The position numbers and the translations under genes are program-made. Below the pieces are notes generated by a model that was given only the letters and a program-made list of their open reading frames with translations, did no database searches and was not told the origin of the DNA. A DNA stretch of 64,000 nucleotides. Source: Dacryopinax spathularia (lineage: Eukaryota; Basidiomycota; Dacrymycetes; Dacrymycetales; Dacrymycetaceae). Position 1 is the stretch's first letter. The number at the start of each line of letters is the position of its first letter. Below, piece after piece: positions 57,349 through 64,000 of this stretch. The stretch is taken from the NCBI GenBank assembly GCA_037974965.1, contig JBBPFI010000018.1:1-64000 (forward strand). Reading direction: 5' to 3'.

Positions 57349-58702
57349 ATGTCCCTTGCAGCTCTCCCAGATCTTCCGGCCTACGTGCCTTCTCCTGACC
57401 AGGTCGACCTCACCGACTCGCTAGGTACGTATATGCGGCCTTCTCTCGCCACAAAACGCGCATATACTCAACTTTGGACAGGGGCTGTCCTCATCGGGAC
57501 GATGATCGCGCAGACACTGACGGGCGTGTCGATCTACCAGACCTGGTACTACTACAAGAACTTCAGCAAGGACTCGTGGCCCATGCAGTCGCTCGTGTAC
57601 GGCGCGGCCTTCCTCAACTTCCTCCACTCGGCCCTCCTGCCCAAGTGCGTCTACTTCTGGTTCGTCACCCACTGGGGCAACCTCGTCGGCCTGGACTTTG
57701 TCGACTGGTCGTACAACGTCAACCTCCTCCTCAACGGCCTGCTTGCCACCCTCGTGCAGTTCTTCTTCGCTTGGCGCGTGTACACTCTCGGTGTCCGCAC
57801 AATCAAGTGGATCGGCATGGCCGTTGCGGGCGTTATCGTCTTCATCTCCGTCTTCCAACTCGGATGGGCGATCGCGAGCACCATCATGGCCTTCAAACTG
57901 GTCAGGCAGAGCAGCTTCGGCACCTTCACCTATGGTGTCTGGTGCTGGCAGGCGGGTGCCGCCGCGGCGGTATGTGGCAACCCGTGGTTTGTGGCGCGCA
58001 TATAGCTGACTTTCTTCGTTCCAGGATGTCGTCATTACCCTTGCTCTCGTCTACCTGCTGCGCCAGAACAAGACTGCCTTCAAGCGCACTCAGTCTGTCA
58101 TTGACAAGCTTGTCATCATTACCATCGAGACCAACATGTACGTGACCAACATACCGCGCCTGCGCATAGTTTGACGCGTCGCCCTCACAGGTTAACGGCC
58201 ATCCTGGCCTTCATCGTCGCCGTCCAGTTCGGTACCATCCGCAACGGCTGGCCTAACGGCATCAACTTTGTCTGCGTCCGTTTGTACCAGATTTCCCTCA
58301 TGGTCAACGTCAACAGCAGGCACGATCTCATGGAGCAGCTTGCCGGCAGCCGCAGCTTCCAGATGACCCCGAGCCCTGCTGTCAAGAAGTACGGCATGTC
58401 CAAGCCTGGAGCGAACAGCACTGGCGCTGTTGAGGACAGCGGGTTTGCCCTGACCGGCAGCCGCAGAAAGACCGTACGTATTTTCGCTGAGCTCACCCGG
58501 TTTCGTACTGATGATTGATCTGCTCTTACAGGACCCCATCCAGGTTACCGTTACCACCCAGCACGACCGCGAGAACCAGAACGGTCTTTCCCCCTACGAC
58601 ATCGACCGCTCCGAGGTCGACGATTCCGTCAAAGCAGCTCCCCTCGACTCTGAGGACGAGTTCGAGAAGTACGACCTCCCCCGCGGTGCGAACCGCGTCT
58701 GA
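57349..58702 (+). CDS. DUF6534-type seven-helix membrane protein, second copy
   Basis: Five exons (57349-57424, 57482-57969, 58025-58137, 58191-58473, 58532-58702) give 376 residues. The head (LPAYVPSPDQVDLTDSLG) and membrane landmarks LPKCVYFWFVTHWGN, FVDWSYNVNLLLNGLLATLVQFFFAWRVY and IRNGWPNGINFVCVRLYQISLMVNVNSRHDL match the minus-strand gene at 44.9-46.4 kb. The C-terminal ~110 residues are hydrophilic and acidic, likely cytosolic. Compared with the paralogue it has four introns instead of eight. Codon use is strongly C-ending, which suggests higher expression. Function of the family is unknown. Confidence 0.87.
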
Positions 58703-60046
58703 TCGGCCACGCTCTGCGTCGATGCCTGCTTGTCACTCGTTTGGTCCGACCTCGTCATTCTTTTCTTGGTCTCAATCTCTCGGCCCCGATTCATTTTGGT
58801 CTCAATCTTGTTCTTCTTGCGTTACCCCCAAGCTGCACTGGCACACTTCCTCCTTCGTTGTCCTTTGATCGGCCCGTGCACCACCCCGTCGCAAGCATCT
58901 ACAACTCGCACATTAAAAAGCAAAACAAGACACTGGATTCTGTCTTCTGCAGCATCTTTCCTTCACACCCACCACCATTCGGCGACCCCGTTGTCGATAT
59001 GCCCCCATCATCCCGTATGCTCCGCCGTACAATCCCCGAGATCCTGGCATCTCCTCTATGCCCAGCAACCAATATCAATGCACAATTATCACCGCGATAT
59101 CGGCGACGGGGCCCTCCAACCCACCGGGACGTAAAATCGAGCAACAGGAAGGAAAACCCCCTCGTGTCCGTGCATGCTGCCAGCCTGCCTCCATTCTTGT
59201 AATCCAACCCTTCGCTTCGTTTCGACAAGACCCCTTCTTGTACCCTCTCTTGCACTTTCCCTCTCTCTCCCTTCGATTGATTACTACTCGTACATAGTTA
59301 ATACTTTTCGTGTTCGTGTTCGTGTTGTGTTGTGGGGATGTGGAGCTGTGGAGTAGGCGGAGGGAGATACGAAGTGAAATGCAATGCAACTGTGTTTTCC
59401 TAGCTACTCTGACCGCAAAAGGGCTTCTGTTCGACGAGAAAATAGGATACGGTCGTGCGACCACCGACAGTGGATGACGGAGTTCGAGTGCTTCTGCTGA
59501 GTGCTCGGGCGACGCTGGCTGCTTCGACCATCTGTCGACTATCGCCGTCAGACGTTGGCACACGCTGTAGGCGCCGCGGACGTTCTTCCTCTGATATGCT
59601 GCTACATAGGCTTGGCACGTTCCCTTCAGGTAATATCCACAGCGCTGGCAACGAGCACGCACATCGCACATGTCACTGCAAGTCCATCTGATCCTCCTCA
59701 CTCAGCTCACTTCGCATGTTGTTCGTCCCCACAAAGCGGACAACCAACGTTCATCGTACGTACGCACGCACGCATGTATGCATGCATGCATGCATGGCAA
59801 GACACGTCCTCCAAGCCGAGCAGCGAGCAAGTGTGCAGGAGCAGATTTCACAACCCATCTCATTCATAGTACTACATGCATCACAGCCAGCCATCTCATA
59901 ACGTCGTTCGTTGACAGTGACAAAAAGGAGCGTAACAGGAAAAAGGGGGGAAGGGGGGAATAGCGGGGAAGGGCGCGACGCGTCTGTCGAGGCCGGGACG
60001 AGGAGACCTTAGGCAGGCAAGTAGCGCGGAGGAGAGAGAGGGGGGA
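58703..60046. other. 3'-3' intergenic region between DUF6534 and ATG8
   Basis: 1.3 kb. T/C-rich 3' flank to ~59.35 kb, then mixed DNA with a CATG simple repeat. No gene is supported. Confidence 0.5.
59757..59797. repeat. Simple repeat (ATGC/ACGC tetranucleotides)
   Basis: A run of TACG, CACG and TGCA tetranucleotides ending in about four copies of ATGC; probably slippage-prone. Confidence 0.7.
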
Positions 60047-60746
<700 letters not shown>

Positions 60747-62054
60747 GCTTATCTTCTCTTCTATCAGCACTTGTTCACCTGCCTGGTTGACAGGACGCAC
60801 TGTATCGTCAAGCTAAGACTGAGTTGGTCGTAGAGTATAGAGTTGTAGGCAGATGTGAAAGGAGGAGGACAAGGAGGAGTCGAGGAGAGGTGGTCGTTAG
60901 TCACACGCTGCGGAAATGCTTCCGTCCCCTAATGCGTTGTATGCGCCTGTTGCGGCGCGTCGTCGGCTGTGAGACTGAGACGTTCGTCGACTGAGGGGCT
61001 GACGACGACCACAACTCTGCCAGTGCGGGGGAGGGCTTGCGCGTCCACCTTCTGCTCTGGTTTTATGGGCGGTGTGGGACGCGCTGGAATGTACTGGCGT
61101 TGTTTGACGCGTACCACACTTGGCTTGTTTGACCCGGCCTGGCTTGTTTGCTAGAAGATACGGCTCAAGGTTACGCCGCGCCTGTCAAACAAAACCGGCG
61201 GCGGATGAGTCGCCTCTCGTCAGCGCTCCTGGCTCCTGTTATGCTCCTTTTGTCCTGACGACTTCGTCAGGGGATTCAAGGATAGTGCCACATCTTGAAC
61301 CTCATGAATTATGGAAGTGCGCTTGTACTTACAGCGTGGATACGCTCGGAGGCCGGGTAACGGTGTTATGTGATGGTCACTTCTGCCGGATTCATGCCGG
61401 AAGACCTGCTGCAGAGGCGTCAGAACCTACAGTACATTGTTCATCCACTCTTCCGAGATGAACCGGTGCAGCGTATCGACCTCGTATCCTGCGTCTGCTA
61501 GCCGTCTCGGGGAAGCGACTTGCAAACCTCGGGCAATGAGGTTAATTGATACTGTAGAGCTACGTGCTCTTTATTTGGAGCGCTCGGGACATCCTCTCAA
61601 CTCGCCGGCAGCACAGATCATCTCGATATCCCAATCTGCATTGCAACGACCAACGAGGAAGATACATATACAAGGAACATCTGAGTGCGAGACACGATGC
61701 GCATAAGCTGCACATATCAATCAAATGAGGACCAAACAACGTCAGACAAAAACGAAACAAATAGGAGCGGTGTATAACAGTGCGTGCGGAGATGGTGGTC
61801 GGACTGAGGAGAGTGAGTATCAGGAGAATGAGAGTGGATGCGGTCATGTGATGCCATAGTGATGCGAGAGAAACAGAGGAGGAAAGGGGAAAGGGAATCA
61901 TGATTGCAGGGTTTCGTTTTTATCTTGAACATCGTCGTCTTCAATCATCGTAATCATCCCCGTAGATATTGTAATCTTCAACACCTTCAAGAGTGGTAGC
62001 GGGCAATGTGCGACGTCGGATCTTGCAGCCCGGAAGGGTGAAGGTCGGGAAAGG
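60747..62054. other. Intergenic region between ATG8 and DUF7918 copy 3
   Basis: 1.3 kb. It includes the ATG8 promoter and, on the right, the 3' flank of the DUF7918 copy 3 gene. A GGCTTGTTTGAC-type string is repeated near 61114-61150. No gene is supported. Confidence 0.45.
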
Positions 62055-64000
62055 CTAGTCGTCGTCCATGTCGATCGTCTCCTCCTCTCTTGCACTATTC
62101 TCCCCGGCGGCAGGGACCGCCGTTCCCATCACAGGAGGGGCAAAACTCGCAGGCGTAAACAGAGTCTTCCCACTCCCCTCCGTCCCGTTCGTAGTGTTCG
62201 TGCTCCCCGACCCGTTCGAGCCGAACAGCGTCGCCGTAGGGGTTGTTGTGGCCGGCCCGCTTCCGCTCGGCGTAATGCTAGCAGGAGGAGGAGGACTGGT
62301 GCTCAACCCTTCCGCATGGACAAGTCCGTTCCCGTTAGCGCTATGCGGCGGCGCAGGCTGGAAAGCAGACTGTGGTTGGTGCGCGGCCAAGTCGAGGAAA
62401 GAGATCGTCCCCTCCGAACTGCGTGGTTTGTCGCTGAATGACGACGCTTGTGCGATCGCACTCCCACTCCCCGCGCTCCCGATGCTCCCGATGCTCGCGC
62501 CCCAGGCCAAGCCGCTCCTCCGTCTCTTGTGCGGACTGCGCCCGTCCGCGTCCCGGCCTTCGTCCATCCATTCTTCCTCATTCTGCCGGGCTGTACTCAT
62601 GCTCGATGAGACTCGTTCCTGGAATGGAGAGCCGAAGGAATTGAACGCCCCCGCCCCCACCGCCGCAGCCGAATTGACGTAGGGATGCGAATGTCTCCTC
62701 CCGCCACTGGCCATATCGGGTTCCCCGCCTTGACGCTGCAGCTGGGAGTCTTCGTCCCCGCCATCCTGGTCCATCAGGAATTTCTCCACTTCTTGATCTT
62801 CCATCTCCCCCAAGCCTGCTACGGCCCGTGCCCGGTTTGCAGCGCGGATAGCGCGGTCGACCTTCTCTTCCGAGAAGGAATGACGGCCTTGCTTGTTGTT
62901 GCCGTGCTGGGCGCTATGCAGCCCCGAGGGCGTGTGCGAGTGAGAGTGGGAGTGAGAAGCAGGAGGCGGGGGCGATCGATACGGCGTCCCCGGCTCGACC
63001 TTCACTGACAATCGAGAGGAGCTCGGCGAGGGGGACGGAGGATCCGGATCGATCGCAGCGCTCAAATCGGCCATGTTGAACCCGTTTTCCTCGTGCTGCT
63101 CCTCGTCCATCACCTGTTCTTCGCCTTCCTCGTCGCGCGTATCCGTGTCCCGCGACAGGTCGTCCAGGTCTTCGCTCCTCCTTTCCCCATCTGCATCCCC
63201 GTCCCGGTCCGTATCAGACCCGTGCTCGGAGTCTTCGTCCAGCTTCTCGTTCTCCGAATCTCGCATCCCGAGCCTGGCAAGCTTCTTGACAAACACGGGC
63301 GTCGGGCTTCTCCTCCTCTTCCTCCCCTCTGCGCTCGTCGCTAGCGCCGCAGCTCTCATAGCTTCTGCCCGTCTTTCTGCCTCCCCTGCGTCATCCACCC
63401 CGTCCACCTCCGAGGCCTGTTCCTCCTTGGGGATTATGCCGTACATCTCGAGCCATTGACGGGGTCGGTGCTTGAATTTGAACACTACGAAGGGGTTCTC
63501 GTCTGCTGGCGTGAGGGGGTCAACGCGCGTGATGTTGCGTAGTTTGGCACGGTGCGAGTGTTCCGTTTTGCCCACTCTGTGGCGCATACACGTCGAGGTC
63601 GCAGGGAGCACGGGCAGGGCACGCGGAGCAGAGCAGAGGCAAAGCGGCAGAAAATAGACAGAGAAAGAAAGATCATGAGCCCAAGGAAGCGCATATAGAC
63701 AGGTGAGAGGAACGCACCGAATCGTATGCAACCCCTGACTAGCACTCGCATAATACTTGTGTTCCTCCGGCGGGGGCAGCGCGCCGTACTCCACTTTCAC
63801 GCGGTACAGCTCGACCGTAATTGTGCCCCGCTCGGACCACATCTCCTTGTCGCGCTCGGACTTGCGCCGAATGCGGGAGGACGAGTCGGAGGCTTCGTCT
63901 GAGTCGGAGGGGTCGAATTCTGCACATGCACATTAGTAAACTCTTCAACCTGGCCAACAACACGAGCAAGCAGAGGTGACAAAAGGACGGGTAGTGGAGT
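62055..64000 (-). CDS. DUF7918-type protein, copy 3, with long disordered tail (5' end outside window)
   Basis: Visible exons are 63919-63718 and 63576-62055, split by a 141-nt intron. DNA above 63919 is the end of another intron, so the first exons lie to the right of the window. The first visible exon gives an acidic DSDEASDSSS stretch, then RGTITVELYRVKVEYG. The second gives ENPFVVFKFKHRPRQWLEMYGIIP, the same C-terminal family motif as copies 1 and 2 but without an intron inside it. After this comes a ~470-residue tail rich in S, D, E, G and P with basic KRRRS patches, absent from the other copies. The tail suggests a nuclear or scaffold role but that is inference. At least 574 residues. 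Confidence 0.75.

Overview
The window looks like nuclear DNA of a filamentous basidiomycete, most likely an agaricomycete. The genes have many short introns (mostly 47-60 nt, GTGCGT/GTACGT/GTAAGT donors, CTRAY branch sites). Several protein families are typical of mushroom-forming fungi: DUF6534 membrane proteins, DUF7918 proteins, an OrsD-type zinc finger joined to a RecQ-like helicase, and F-box proteins. Exon joins were worked out by hand from splice signals and reading phase; family names rest on remembered motifs, not on searches.

Left part (1-24.3 kb), accessory. A gene cut by the window edge is followed by two large palindromes and a weak ORF. Then come five genes, all on the minus strand: an F-box protein, a collagen-like orphan, a 167-aa orphan, a 1860-aa OrsD/RecQ helicase and a 1455-aa SNF2-type ATPase. 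Four of them (4.86-18.33 kb) lie between two arrays of one ~76-bp satellite: three decayed copies at 4.5-4.7 kb and 22 copies at 19.37-21.03 kb, in the same orientation. About 3 kb of gene-poor, partly AT-rich DNA follows. Helicases of this sort often lie near chromosome ends in fungi, but no telomere is visible.

Right part (24.3-64 kb), a gene-dense core. In order: a PP4 regulatory subunit 1-like HEAT protein; a Ybp2/glomulin-like protein; an isopenicillin N acyltransferase-like Ntn hydrolase; mitochondrial YME2; a Vps73-like sugar transporter divergent from ribose-phosphate pyrophosphokinase; a lactose permease-like transporter; a methyltransferase; a DUF6534 membrane protein with 6-nt and 8-nt microexons; a cytochrome P450; two tandem DUF7918 genes; a second DUF6534 gene; ATG8; and a third DUF7918 gene running off the right edge.

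The core genes are mostly unrelated housekeeping functions and form no obvious pathway. Local duplication is evident for DUF7918 (three copies in 12 kb) and DUF6534 (two copies 11 kb apart). The word GCGCATATA recurs in introns of unrelated genes in this half. The most unusual structure is the satellite-flanked, co-oriented block containing two nucleic-acid-dependent ATPases and two orphan proteins.
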